DNA of 64,000 bases from Candidatus Auribacterota bacterium (GTDB taxonomy: Bacteria; Auribacterota; JAFGBW01; JAFGJP01): the NCBI GenBank assembly GCA_023144635.1, contig JAGLFH010000052.1, forward strand, positions 17,374 through 81,373, in the 5' to 3' direction. Under the pieces are notes generated by a model. That model searched no databases and was not told where the DNA came from. It saw only the letters and a program-made list of their open reading frames with translations. Positions 38,406 through 47,628 of this stretch are shown one piece after another (position 1 is the first letter of the stretch; every line of letters begins with the position of its first letter). The position numbers were made by a program, and so were the translations under genes.

Positions 38406-39611
38406 ATGGAAAGTAATGAATACAAGCTTGATCTTACTCTTTGTATGATCGCTAAAAATGAGGAACATTTCCTTTCAAAACATCTTCCTGTTATGTTGCC
38501 TCTTGTGTCGGAATTTGTTTTTGTCGATACCGGATCTACTGATCGATCGATTGAAATAGCAGGTGAATACGGTGCAAAAATATTTAAAAAAGAATGGCAG
38601 AGCGATTTTGCAGAAGTAAGAAATTTTGCACTTAAAAAGGCATCAAAAAAATGGATACTCGTGCTTGATGCTGATGAAGTGATATCTCCGAAAGATTTTT
38701 CATATATTAAAGAATGTTTGGAAAAAAAACCTGATGTCGGTGGTTTTGTTTTTCGTCAGAGAAATTATTTACTTAATCTTGATAGTGAAAACTGGATGCC
38801 TAATCTTACTGATTATGAAGAAGGAAGAGGATATACAGGTTTTATGGATGTATCGGTTGTAAGGATATTTGAAAATAAACCGCATGTACATTATACAGGT
38901 GCTGCCCATGATCTTGTTGAGTACAGCATAGCAAAGCGGCCTAAAGTAGATACAGGTTTACCAATACATCATTATGGTATGGCAAGAGGATTAGATAAGG
39001 AAAAAGAAAAGGATGAAGAATATCTTAAGCAGCTGGAAAAGGATGTTCAAAATCATCCGGAACTTTTTAAAACACGATATACTCTTGGAAGGCTGCTTTT
39101 TCGTTTGAAAAGATATAAGGAAGCAGAGATAGAGTTTTTAAAAGCCCTTGAAATAAGGCCTAGAAGCGAAGTGGCTTTTTTAAATCTTGGTATGACATAT
39201 TATGAAAGTGGAGATTTAAAAAAGGCAAAGGAAAATCTTCGATATTGCTTACAGATAAATGGTATTTCTAAAGAAGCTTGGAACAGTCTTGGTGTTGTAG
39301 AGGCATCTGTTGAGGCTTTTAGTGCAGCAGAAGAATGTTTTAGAAAAGCAGTACAGATAAACCCTCAGAGTCCAAAATTTAAGAACAACCTTGCTTTAGC
39401 CTTGTTCTCTCAATCAAAACAAAAAGAAGCGCAGGAGATATTACAGCCTGTTATCAATAAATTTCCAGAATATGTACCGGCTCTTACAACGTTTCTTAAG
39501 ATACTTGTATCGATAAAAGATAATACTGAAGCTGTAAAAACCGCAAAGAATATCCTTAATCTTGATAAAAGTTATGCAGCAACAGTTCAAGAGATAATAA
39601 ACCGTCTATAG
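38406..39611 (+). CDS. Family 2 glycosyltransferase with C-terminal TPR repeats
   Basis: LTLCMIAKNEEHFLSKHL...FVDTGSTDRSIEIAGEYGAKIF...WILVLDADEV; TPR units LGRLLFRLKRYKEAEIEFLKALEIRP. Confidence 0.9.
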   Translation: MESNEYKLDLTLCMIAKNEEHFLSKHLPVMLPLVSEFVFVDTGSTDRSIEIAGEYGAKIFKKEWQSDFAEVRNFALKKASKKWILVLDADEVISPKDFSYIKECLEKKPDVGGFVFRQRNYLLNLDSENWMPNLTDYEEGRGYTGFMDVSVVRIFENKPHVHYTGAAHDLVEYSIAKRPKVDTGLPIHHYGMARGLDKEKEKDEEYLKQLEKDVQNHPELFKTRYTLGRLLFRLKRYKEAEIEFLKALEIRPRSEVAFLNLGMTYYESGDLKKAKENLRYCLQINGISKEAWNSLGVVEASVEAFSAAEECFRKAVQINPQSPKFKNNLALALFSQSKQKEAQEILQPVINKFPEYVPALTTFLKILVSIKDNTEAVKTAKNILNLDKSYAATVQEIINRL

Positions 39612-39716
39612 ATCTAATCTGAATATTTAGGTGAATTATACGTGTTGAGTCCAGCCATCTTTAGTTTTGAGAAAAATAAATGTTGAAACAAATGATGAAA
39701 TGAGATAAAAGTCTAA

Positions 39717-39734
39717 TTGTTAAATAATTCACGG
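39717..39734. promoter_or_regulatory. Candidate Rex operator upstream of rex
   Basis: TTGTTAAATAATTCACGG compared with TTGTGAAnnnnTTCACAA. Confidence 0.65.
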
Positions 39735-39747
39735 ATAAAGGATTTAT

Positions 39748-40365
39748 ATGAAAAGAGTAGCTAAAAAGACTATAACGCGTTCGCTTCTTTATATAAGAAT
39801 ACTTGAAAAACTTATTGAATCAGGGACACATATTGTTTCATCAAAACAGCTTGCAGATATGATGGGGCTTTCAGATGTAAAGATACGAAAAGATATTTCT
39901 AATTTTGGTAAAGTAGGCAGGCCAAGGATAGGATATAAAACATTTGAACTAAAAAAGATCCTCGAGGATTTTGTTCTTCAGAATATTGTTCATGCGGTTC
40001 TTTTTGGTGTTGGAAATCTTGGTTCAGCAATTCTCAAATATCCAGGGTTTCATCAGGATAGGATAAAGATAGTTGCTGCTTTTGATAAGGATAAAAGCAA
40101 AGTAGGTAAAAAGATAAACGGTGTAAGTGTGTATTCTGTAAAAAATGCTGTAAAAATAATTTCCAAAACCCATGCTGAAATAGGAATAATAGCTGTTCCT
40201 GAAAAGCACAGTCAAAATATTGCAGACGTTATAGTATCATCAGGTGTAAAAGGAATAGTAAATTTTTCTCCAATATCCATTAGTGTTCCTGAAAAAGTTT
40301 TTGTAAGAGATATAGATCTTTCCATAGAATTTCTTTCGCTTATGTATGAAATGCGACATAAATAA
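39748..40365 (+). CDS. rex: Redox-sensing transcriptional repressor Rex
   Basis: LADMMGLSDVKIRKDISNFGKVGRPRIGY...VLFGVGNLGSAILKYPGF. Confidence 0.96.
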   Translation: MKRVAKKTITRSLLYIRILEKLIESGTHIVSSKQLADMMGLSDVKIRKDISNFGKVGRPRIGYKTFELKKILEDFVLQNIVHAVLFGVGNLGSAILKYPGFHQDRIKIVAAFDKDKSKVGKKINGVSVYSVKNAVKIISKTHAEIGIIAVPEKHSQNIADVIVSSGVKGIVNFSPISISVPEKVFVRDIDLSIEFLSLMYEMRHK

Positions 40366-40391
40366 TATATATATTATGGAGGTTAATTTAA

Positions 40392-40772
40392 GTGCACGAG
40401 ATGTCTATAGCAACAGAGCTTCTGGAGATTATATTAGAAATTGCTGATAAAAATAAAATTGATATTATTGAAGAGGTTCATGTTAAATCAGGTGTTCTTA
40501 AAAAAATTGTTCCGGATGTTATGGATGCTGCATTTATAGCAGTTGTAGAAGGTACTATTGCTGAAAAAGCAAAGTTAACATTGGAAGAGGTGTCAGCGCA
40601 AGTAAGATGTAATAAATGCAAGATCTCATTTAAGCCTGAAATTGATGATTTTTTGTGTCCTGTTTGTAACAAAGCAGATGTTGAAGTGATATCAGGTAAT
40701 GATATGATAATAAGTTCAGTGACTGGTTATTCTAAAAATGATATTGAGAAAGGAAAAAAAGATGAAGATTAA
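40392..40772 (+). CDS. hypA: Hydrogenase nickel incorporation protein HypA
   Basis: MHEMSIATELLEIILE...; zinc site CNKC...CPVC. Confidence 0.95.
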   Translation: MHEMSIATELLEIILEIADKNKIDIIEEVHVKSGVLKKIVPDVMDAAFIAVVEGTIAEKAKLTLEEVSAQVRCNKCKISFKPEIDDFLCPVCNKADVEVISGNDMIISSVTGYSKNDIEKGKKDED

Positions 40773-41439
40773 TGTTATTAAACGTGTTTTAAAAGCAAAT
40801 GATATTGTAGCTCAAGAGAACAGAGAAAAATTTAAGAGTGCAGGGTTACTTGCTGTTAACATTATAAGTTCACCGGGAAGCGGTAAGACCACTCTTTTAG
40901 AAAAGACTATTCCGGCACTCGGTGAAAAAAAATCTATTGTTATTGTTGGTGATCTTGAAACAACACGTGATGCCAAAAGGCTTGAGCCTTATGCTTATCA
41001 GGTAACACAGATCCAAACTGGTATGAGTTGTCATCTGTATGCAAACCAAATATCAGAAAGTTTAAATGATCTGGATATTGAAAAAACTGATTTTCTTTTT
41101 ATAGAGAACGTAGGAAATATTGTTTGCCCGGGTGAGTTCGATCTTGGTGAGAATGCAAAGGTCGTACTATTAAGCGTGCCGGAAGGTGATGATAAAGTTG
41201 CAAAGTATCCTACAATATTTAGAGTTGCGGATGTTGTTCTTATTACAAAAATTGATCTTCTCGGGGTTTTAACATTTGATCTTGACCGAGTAAAAAATGA
41301 TCTTGCTAAATTAAATTCTAATGTCCCTATTATTAAGATATCTTCTTTAAAATCTGATGGAATGGATAAATGGATGGACTGGTTAAAAGAAAAGCACAAT
41401 AGTTCGATTGGTGAGCAGGCAAAATTTGTAACAGAATAA
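40762..41439 (+). CDS. hypB: Hydrogenase nickel incorporation GTPase HypB
   Basis: IISSPGSGKTTLLEKTI, GDLETTRDAKRLEPYAYQVTQIQTGMSCHL, NVGNIVCPGEFDLGE; no N-terminal His-rich segment. Confidence 0.95.
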   Translation: MKINVIKRVLKANDIVAQENREKFKSAGLLAVNIISSPGSGKTTLLEKTIPALGEKKSIVIVGDLETTRDAKRLEPYAYQVTQIQTGMSCHLYANQISESLNDLDIEKTDFLFIENVGNIVCPGEFDLGENAKVVLLSVPEGDDKVAKYPTIFRVADVVLITKIDLLGVLTFDLDRVKNDLAKLNSNVPIIKISSLKSDGMDKWMDWLKEKHNSSIGEQAKFVTE

Positions 41440-41600
41440 TAATATTTTCAGCACATCTAATATAATATGTAATATGCTTATTACCAGTGTATTATATGAG
41501 TTAGTCTGATTGTGTTCAATGTCAATATTTTCCTTTTCCTTAATTAATGTTTTTAATATAATAATATTACATCATAAAACAAACCAAAAGGGGGGTAACT

Positions 41601-42041
41601 ATGGGAACTGTCAGGCAAATTTTAAATGATAAAGGCAATGATATTTGGTCTATATCACCTGTTGCTTCTGTTTATGAGGCTCTTCATTTTATGGCAGAGA
41701 AAGATATAGGGGCTTTAATGGTTGTAAGAAATGGTGAACCTGTAGGTATGTTTTCTGAAAGGGATTACGCAAGAAAAAGCATAGATTCAGGAAAACTTTC
41801 TTTAGAGGAACCGGTAAGTGATATGATGACAGAAGGTGTTATATTTACAGGACCTGAAAAGACTATAGAAGAGTGTATGGAGCTGATGACAGAAAAGCGA
41901 ATCCGTCATTTGCCTGTTCTTGAAAAAGACCAGTTAATAGGAATGGTTACAATAGGTGATATAGTAAATAATATGATATCATCTCAAAAATTTACTATTA
42001 GTGAGCTGAAAAACTACATCTCAGGAGGCTATGCAGGGTAG
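41601..42041 (+). CDS. CBS-domain-pair protein
   Basis: MAEKDIGALMVVRNGEPVGMFSERDYARKSI...MTEKRIRHLPVLEKDQLIGMVTIGDIVN. Confidence 0.92.
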   Translation: MGTVRQILNDKGNDIWSISPVASVYEALHFMAEKDIGALMVVRNGEPVGMFSERDYARKSIDSGKLSLEEPVSDMMTEGVIFTGPEKTIEECMELMTEKRIRHLPVLEKDQLIGMVTIGDIVNNMISSQKFTISELKNYISGGYAG

Positions 42042-42161
42042 TATCTATTGTGTGCATGTTATAATGTATAACAACAGTATTTCTGTATAGTTAACTGTCT
42101 CTAAAAAATAATTAATTGCTTGCAATATCCATAAAAATGAAGTAAAATTTTACAACCTTAA

Positions 42162-42180
42162 TTGTTAAATATTTCACGAA
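42162..42180. promoter_or_regulatory. Candidate Rex operator upstream of hydrogenase operon
   Basis: TTGTTAAATATTTCACGAA. Confidence 0.7.
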
Positions 42181-42241
42181 TTAAAAAAATAGTTGTTTTC
42201 AGCACATAAAATAAAACTCAAACATATATAAAGGTAAGACT

Positions 42242-44053
42242 ATGAATGAAACGTTACAGGCAACAGTAAAAAAGATTTGTGAAGAAAATGGTAATGATAG
42301 AACAAAGATGATAAATATCGTAAAAAGCGTACAAAAAAAAATAGGCTGTGTAAATAATGAATCTATCGATTCCATTGCAAAGCAGGTAAATGCACCTAGG
42401 GTGGATGTTGAAGGCGTTGTTTCCTTCTATGCGTTTCTTTCAAAAGAATCAAAGGGAAAAATAGTTATTCGGCTTTGCAATGATGTTGTAGATAAGATCA
42501 AAGGTGTTGATAAAGTTGCAGAAGCTTTTTGTGATGAGCTTGGAATAAAAATGGGTGATACAACATCTGATGATACGTTCACTCTCGAATACACCCCTTG
42601 CATAGGTATGTGTGATCAGGCGCCTGCCGCTTTAATAAATGATACAGTTGTTACAGATCTTTCACCTGATAAAATAAAAAAACTCATAAGTGATCTTAAA
42701 GAACAGAACGATCCTTCCAAAATATCTTTTCCAAAAGGTGACGGAAACAATGCTCATGAACTGGTAAATTCTATGGTAAATAATAATATTTTGAAAAAGG
42801 GAGAGGTTATCTTTTCAGATTTTGAATCTGGAGCCAGTCTTAAAAAGGCTTTATCAATGAAACCTGAAGAGGTGATCGGGGTTATCAAAACTTCATCACT
42901 TAGAGGACGTGGAGGAGCAGGATTCCCTACTGGACTTAAGTGGGAGTTTACCCGTGCTGCAAAGGGAGATAGAAAGATAGTTATGTGTAATGCGGATGAA
43001 GGAGAGCCCGGCACATTTAAAGATAGAGTAATACTTACAGAGCGTTATGACCTTCTTTTTGAAGGCATGGCAATCGCAGGTTATGCTATAGGATCCGATG
43101 CAGGGATTATTTATTTAAGAGGAGAGTATCTATATCTTAAGAATTTTCTTGAAAGTATGATTGGAAAAGCAAAAGAAAATGGATTTTTAGGAAAGAAAAT
43201 TCTTGGGTTAGAAGGTTTTGATTTTGATATAAGAATACAGATGGGTGCAGGAGCATATATATGCGGTGAAGAAAGTGCTCTTATAAGTTCTTGTGAGGGC
43301 TTAAGGGGTGACCCGAAGACACGTCCTCCATTTCCTGCCCAAAAAGGATATAAAAACTGCCCGACGACTGTAAACAATGTTGAAACGTTTTGCTGTGTTT
43401 CAAAAATTTTAGATATTGGAGCAGAGAAATTTGTACAAATAGGTACAAAGGGAAGTACAGGAACAAAAGTTTTGAGTATTTCAGGTGATTGTAAAAAACC
43501 TGGTATTTATGAGTTTCCTTTTGGTGTTACATTAGAAGAACTGCTTGGTGATGCTGGAGCTGAAGATGTTCAGGCTGTTTTGGTAGGAGGTCCATCAGGA
43601 CAGTTTATAGCAAGTGATGGTTTCAAAAGAAAGATTTGTTTTACAGATCTTGCTACAGGAGGCTCAATAGTCATTTTTAATAAACAAAGAAATATGCTGG
43701 AAATAGCAGATGAATATATGGCATTTTTTGAAGAGGAAAGCTGCGGATATTGTACGCCGTGCCGGGTAGGAAATGTTCTTTTAAAAAAATGTCTTGAAAG
43801 AATAATAGATGGAAAAGGTGAACCAAAAGACCTTGATTATTTGAATGAACTTGGTGAATCAATAAAACTTACAAGCCGTTGCGGGCTTGGTCAAACATCT
43901 CCAAATCCGGTTTTGACTACGATTAAAAATTTCCGTTCTCAGTATGAATCAATAATTAAAGAAAAAAAAGATGGAATGCAGCCTGGATTTGATATTAAAA
44001 AAGCTATAAATGAAGCAGAAAATTTAACTGGCAGAAAATCTGTTATTTTTTAA
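42242..44053 (+). CDS. hoxF: Bidirectional [NiFe] hydrogenase diaphorase subunit, fused HoxE/NuoE and HoxF/NuoF domains
   Basis: NuoE-like N-term (...EYTPCIGMCDQAPA), LRGRGGAGFPTGLKW, GAGAYICGEESALISSCEG, ESCGYCTPCRVG. Confidence 0.93.
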   Translation: MNETLQATVKKICEENGNDRTKMINIVKSVQKKIGCVNNESIDSIAKQVNAPRVDVEGVVSFYAFLSKESKGKIVIRLCNDVVDKIKGVDKVAEAFCDELGIKMGDTTSDDTFTLEYTPCIGMCDQAPAALINDTVVTDLSPDKIKKLISDLKEQNDPSKISFPKGDGNNAHELVNSMVNNNILKKGEVIFSDFESGASLKKALSMKPEEVIGVIKTSSLRGRGGAGFPTGLKWEFTRAAKGDRKIVMCNADEGEPGTFKDRVILTERYDLLFEGMAIAGYAIGSDAGIIYLRGEYLYLKNFLESMIGKAKENGFLGKKILGLEGFDFDIRIQMGAGAYICGEESALISSCEGLRGDPKTRPPFPAQKGYKNCPTTVNNVETFCCVSKILDIGAEKFVQIGTKGSTGTKVLSISGDCKKPGIYEFPFGVTLEELLGDAGAEDVQAVLVGGPSGQFIASDGFKRKICFTDLATGGSIVIFNKQRNMLEIADEYMAFFEEESCGYCTPCRVGNVLLKKCLERIIDGKGEPKDLDYLNELGESIKLTSRCGLGQTSPNPVLTTIKNFRSQYESIIKEKKDGMQPGFDIKKAINEAENLTGRKSVIF

Positions 44054-44075
44054 ATCTAACAAATAAGGAATTATT

Positions 44076-44789
44076 ATGGAACAGAAGGCAATAACTTTTA
44101 CAATTGATGGTGTAGAAATAAAAGGATCTCCCGGACAGACCATCATGCAGGCAGCTGATGAAGCAGGAGTTTATATTCCTCGTTTATGTTATCTGAAGGA
44201 TTTAACTCCACATGGTTCTTGCAGGATATGTACTGTAATGGTAAATGGAAGGTCACAGGCAGCATGTACTCAACCCATTACAGAAGGTATGGTCGTTGAG
44301 AATAATACAGATGCTCTAGATGAGCATAGAAGAAATATTGTCGACATGCTTTTTGTTGAAGGAAATCACTATTGCATGTTTTGTGAAAAAAGCGGTAACT
44401 GTGAGCTGCAGGCAATGGCATATCGCCTTGGAATTTGTGCTCCTAAATACCCATATTTATTTCCACAAAGCAATGTTGATGCATCACATCCGGATATTCT
44501 TATAGACCGTAACCGCTGTATACTTTGCGGACGTTGTGTTATTGCCTCACGTGATGTAGATGGAAAAAATGTTTTCGAATTTGTAGGACGTGGACCTGAA
44601 AAAAGAATTGCTGTAAACGCAGAAGCTAAACTAAGTGATACAGATATAGATGTTACAGATAAAGCTGCTCAAGTGTGTCCGGTCGGTGCGATCATTAAGA
44701 AACGTGTAGGTTTTGCAGTACCTATTGGAGAACGTTTATATGATAAGGAACCTATCGGATCTGATATTGAATCTAAAAAAAACAAATAG
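44076..44789 (+). CDS. hoxU: Bidirectional hydrogenase diaphorase subunit HoxU
   Basis: IPRLCYLKDLTPHGSCRICTV, HYCMFCEKSGNCELQ, DRNRCILCGRCVIAS. Confidence 0.93.
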   Translation: MEQKAITFTIDGVEIKGSPGQTIMQAADEAGVYIPRLCYLKDLTPHGSCRICTVMVNGRSQAACTQPITEGMVVENNTDALDEHRRNIVDMLFVEGNHYCMFCEKSGNCELQAMAYRLGICAPKYPYLFPQSNVDASHPDILIDRNRCILCGRCVIASRDVDGKNVFEFVGRGPEKRIAVNAEAKLSDTDIDVTDKAAQVCPVGAIIKKRVGFAVPIGERLYDKEPIGSDIESKKNK

Positions 44790-44807
44790 TAAAAAAGGTG
44801 AATTAAT

Positions 44808-45353
44808 ATGGAAAAACCAAAATTAGCTACTACGTCTCTTGCAGGATGCTTTGGGTGTCATATGTCTTTTCTGGATATTGATGAGCGTATCCTTAAACTT
44901 GTGGAACTTGTACAATTTGATAAATCACCGATTGATGATATTAAAGAATTTACTGGTCAGTGCCTTGTGGGGCTTGTTGAAGGTGGTTGTGCTAATGAAG
45001 AAAATGTACACGTGCTTCAGAAATTCCGTAAAAACTGTGATATTTTGATTTCTGTCGGAGATTGTGCAATCAACGGCGGTATTCCGGCAATGAGAAATGA
45101 TCTTTCAATAAAAGAATGTTTTGAAGAGGCATATCTAAATGGACCAAGTGTTTATAATCCTTCAGGGGTATTACCTGATGATAAGGAACTTCCACTGCTT
45201 CTTGACAAAGTATATCCGTGTCATGAAGTGGTTAAAATAGACTACCATTTACCTGGATGTCCTCCTTCGGCAGATACGCTTTGGGAAGCACTTGTAGCGC
45301 TTCTAACAAATAAGCCACTGGAATTACCGTATGAACTTATAAAATATGATTAA
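44808..45353 (+). CDS. hoxY: [NiFe] hydrogenase small subunit HoxY
   Basis: TTSLAGCFGCHMSFLDID, EGGCANEENVHVL, DYHLPGCPPSADTLWEAL. Confidence 0.95.
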   Translation: MEKPKLATTSLAGCFGCHMSFLDIDERILKLVELVQFDKSPIDDIKEFTGQCLVGLVEGGCANEENVHVLQKFRKNCDILISVGDCAINGGIPAMRNDLSIKECFEEAYLNGPSVYNPSGVLPDDKELPLLLDKVYPCHEVVKIDYHLPGCPPSADTLWEALVALLTNKPLELPYELIKYD

Positions 45354-45371
45354 AAAACTGGAGCAAATACT

Positions 45372-46811
45372 ATGAGTGATAATAACTTAAAAAGAGTTGT
45401 CATAGAACCGGTCACACGTGTCGAAGGACACGGTAAAGTTACGGTTCTTCTTGACGAAAATAACAAAGTAAAACAGGCTCGTCTGCATATAGTAGAATTT
45501 AGAGGATTTGAGAGATTTATTCAGGGTCGTCCTTTTTGGGAGGTTCCTGTTCTTGTACAGCGTCTTTGTGGAATTTGTCCTGTAAGCCATCACCTTGCTG
45601 CTGCAAAAGCGATGGATATTATTGTAGGAGGAGAAAACATTACACCGACTGCAGAAAAAATGCGAAGACTTATGCACTATGGACAAACTTTCCAATCACA
45701 TGTATTGCATTTTTTTCATCTATCTTCTCCGGATCTTCTTTTTGGATTTGATGCAGATCCTGCTATCCGTAACATAATAGGCGTTGCAGCTAAATATCCT
45801 GATCTTGCCGTTCAGGGTGTAATGATGAGGAAATTCGGTCAGGAGATAATTAAGGCAACAGCTGGTAAAAAGATACATGGAACGGGTGCTATTCCGGGAG
45901 GTGTGAATAAAAACCTTTCGATAGAGGAACGTGATTTTTTCCTGAAAGATATAGATAAAATGATCGAATGGTCAATCGGGGCAGTAAAGATCGCTAAAGA
46001 TTATACTATGGAAAATTTTGATATGGTTAAAACGTTTGGTTCATTTGAATCTAATCATTTGAGTCTTATTCGTGAAGATGGTGCAATGGATCTTTATCAT
46101 GGTGGACTTAGAGCAATAGATGCTCAAGGCAAAAATATCTTTGATCATGTAGATTATAAGAATTATCAGGATTATATTACTGAAGAAGTTCGTTCCTGGT
46201 CTTATATGAAGTTTCCATTTATAAAATCTATCGGTACAGAGAATGGATGGTATCGTGTTGGACCATTAGCACGTATAAATACTTGTGATTTTATTGATAC
46301 TCCTTTAGCTGAAAAAGAGAGAAAAGAGTTCATGGCGCTGACTGACGGTAAACCCAATAATATAACTTTGGCATATCACTGGACACGGATGATAGAAGTG
46401 CTTCACTCAGCTGAAAAGATGAAAGAGCTTTTAAATGATCCGGATCTTCAGGGTAAAGACCTTGTTGTCACCGGAGAAAGACGCGGGGAGGCTGTTGCGC
46501 TTATAGAAGCACCAAGAGGTACTCTTTTCCATCATTATAAAGTAGATGAAAATGATCAGGTTACCATGGCTAACCTGATAGTATCTACTACAAATAATAA
46601 TGTACCTATGAATACTGCTGTAACGAAAGTAGCTGTTGATTATTTAAGCGGTGTTGAAATAACAGAAGGTTTGCTTAACCGTATAGAAGTTGCAATTAGA
46701 GCGTATGATCCATGTCTTTCATGTGCTACTCATGCAATGGGTAAGATGCCGCTTGTTGTGACACTTGTCGATCATAATGGAACTGTGATCGATAAGAAGA
46801 CCAAAGAATAA
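45372..46811 (+). CDS. hoxH: [NiFe] hydrogenase large subunit HoxH
   Basis: VTRVEGHGKV, RLCGICPVSHHLAAAKA, C-terminal DPCLSCATHAMG. Confidence 0.97.
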   Translation: MSDNNLKRVVIEPVTRVEGHGKVTVLLDENNKVKQARLHIVEFRGFERFIQGRPFWEVPVLVQRLCGICPVSHHLAAAKAMDIIVGGENITPTAEKMRRLMHYGQTFQSHVLHFFHLSSPDLLFGFDADPAIRNIIGVAAKYPDLAVQGVMMRKFGQEIIKATAGKKIHGTGAIPGGVNKNLSIEERDFFLKDIDKMIEWSIGAVKIAKDYTMENFDMVKTFGSFESNHLSLIREDGAMDLYHGGLRAIDAQGKNIFDHVDYKNYQDYITEEVRSWSYMKFPFIKSIGTENGWYRVGPLARINTCDFIDTPLAEKERKEFMALTDGKPNNITLAYHWTRMIEVLHSAEKMKELLNDPDLQGKDLVVTGERRGEAVALIEAPRGTLFHHYKVDENDQVTMANLIVSTTNNNVPMNTAVTKVAVDYLSGVEITEGLLNRIEVAIRAYDPCLSCATHAMGKMPLVVTLVDHNGTVIDKKTKE

Positions 46812-47281
46812 TGAAAGACATAAAAAAAGTCTTACTGATAGGTTTTGGTAATCCCGGCAGGCTTGATGACGGTCTTGGGCCTGCACTTGCCGATGCTGTT
46901 GAAAAAATAGATATTCCAGGCGTGACGGTTGATTCTAATTACCAGCTTACAGTAGAAGATTCAGCTTATGTAGCAGAAAATGACGTTGTGATCTTTGTAG
47001 ATGCATCAGTTAATTGCAATGAGCCGTTTACTTTTGATAGAATCGCTCCTAAAAAAGATATTAGTTTTACTACTCACAGCATAGATCCTGAATCAGTACT
47101 GGGTCTTTCTAAAGATCTTTTTAAGGCAGAGACTACTGGTTATGTATTAGGTATACGAGGTTATAAATTTAACGAATTTGGAGAGTATCTTTCTGAAGAA
47201 GCAAAAGAAAATCTTTCGCATGCTACCAATTTTATAGTTTCTGCATTACGTGAGAAAAATTTTAACCTGCATATTTCATAA
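46811..47281 (+). CDS. Hydrogenase maturation protease (HoxW-like)
   Basis: VLLIGFGNPGRLDDGLGPALADAVE, VIFVDASV, FTTHSIDPESVLGL. Confidence 0.93.
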   Translation: MKDIKKVLLIGFGNPGRLDDGLGPALADAVEKIDIPGVTVDSNYQLTVEDSAYVAENDVVIFVDASVNCNEPFTFDRIAPKKDISFTTHSIDPESVLGLSKDLFKAETTGYVLGIRGYKFNEFGEYLSEEAKENLSHATNFIVSALREKNFNLHIS

Positions 47282-47628
47282 AAACAGACAAAGGAAATTT
47301 TTTAAATAATTCTTAGCAAATAAATAAAAGTGAAAAGCTAGTGAAAAAGCTGGTTGCAATTTGTTACCAACTATTTTATAAGGAAAAAGAATATTATTTT
47401 TGGCTGTTTTTACCGAAGGCAAGCCGATTGTACCGCATTTGCTTCGTTATCAAACACTTGCAGTATAAGAATACAGCGGCATGTTTGATGCCTCACATAT
47501 GCGCTCACTTGGCTTGAAAAATATACAGGTTAGAATAGATTTGATCTAAATTTATCCGATTCATTTATTATTCCATCCAATGTGATTTATTTCTTGTGAA
47601 TCATAAATTTATATAAATTATATTTAAA

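Noticed and set aside
45387-45695. Minus-strand ORF and 45536-45751 alternative-frame ORF within hoxH
   Set aside because: Overlap the conserved HoxH L1 region; no independent support.
47590-47612. TTGTGAA half-site upstream of hypF as a third Rex operator
   Set aside because: Second half (TTCACAA) is missing; only a half-site match in an AT-rich region.
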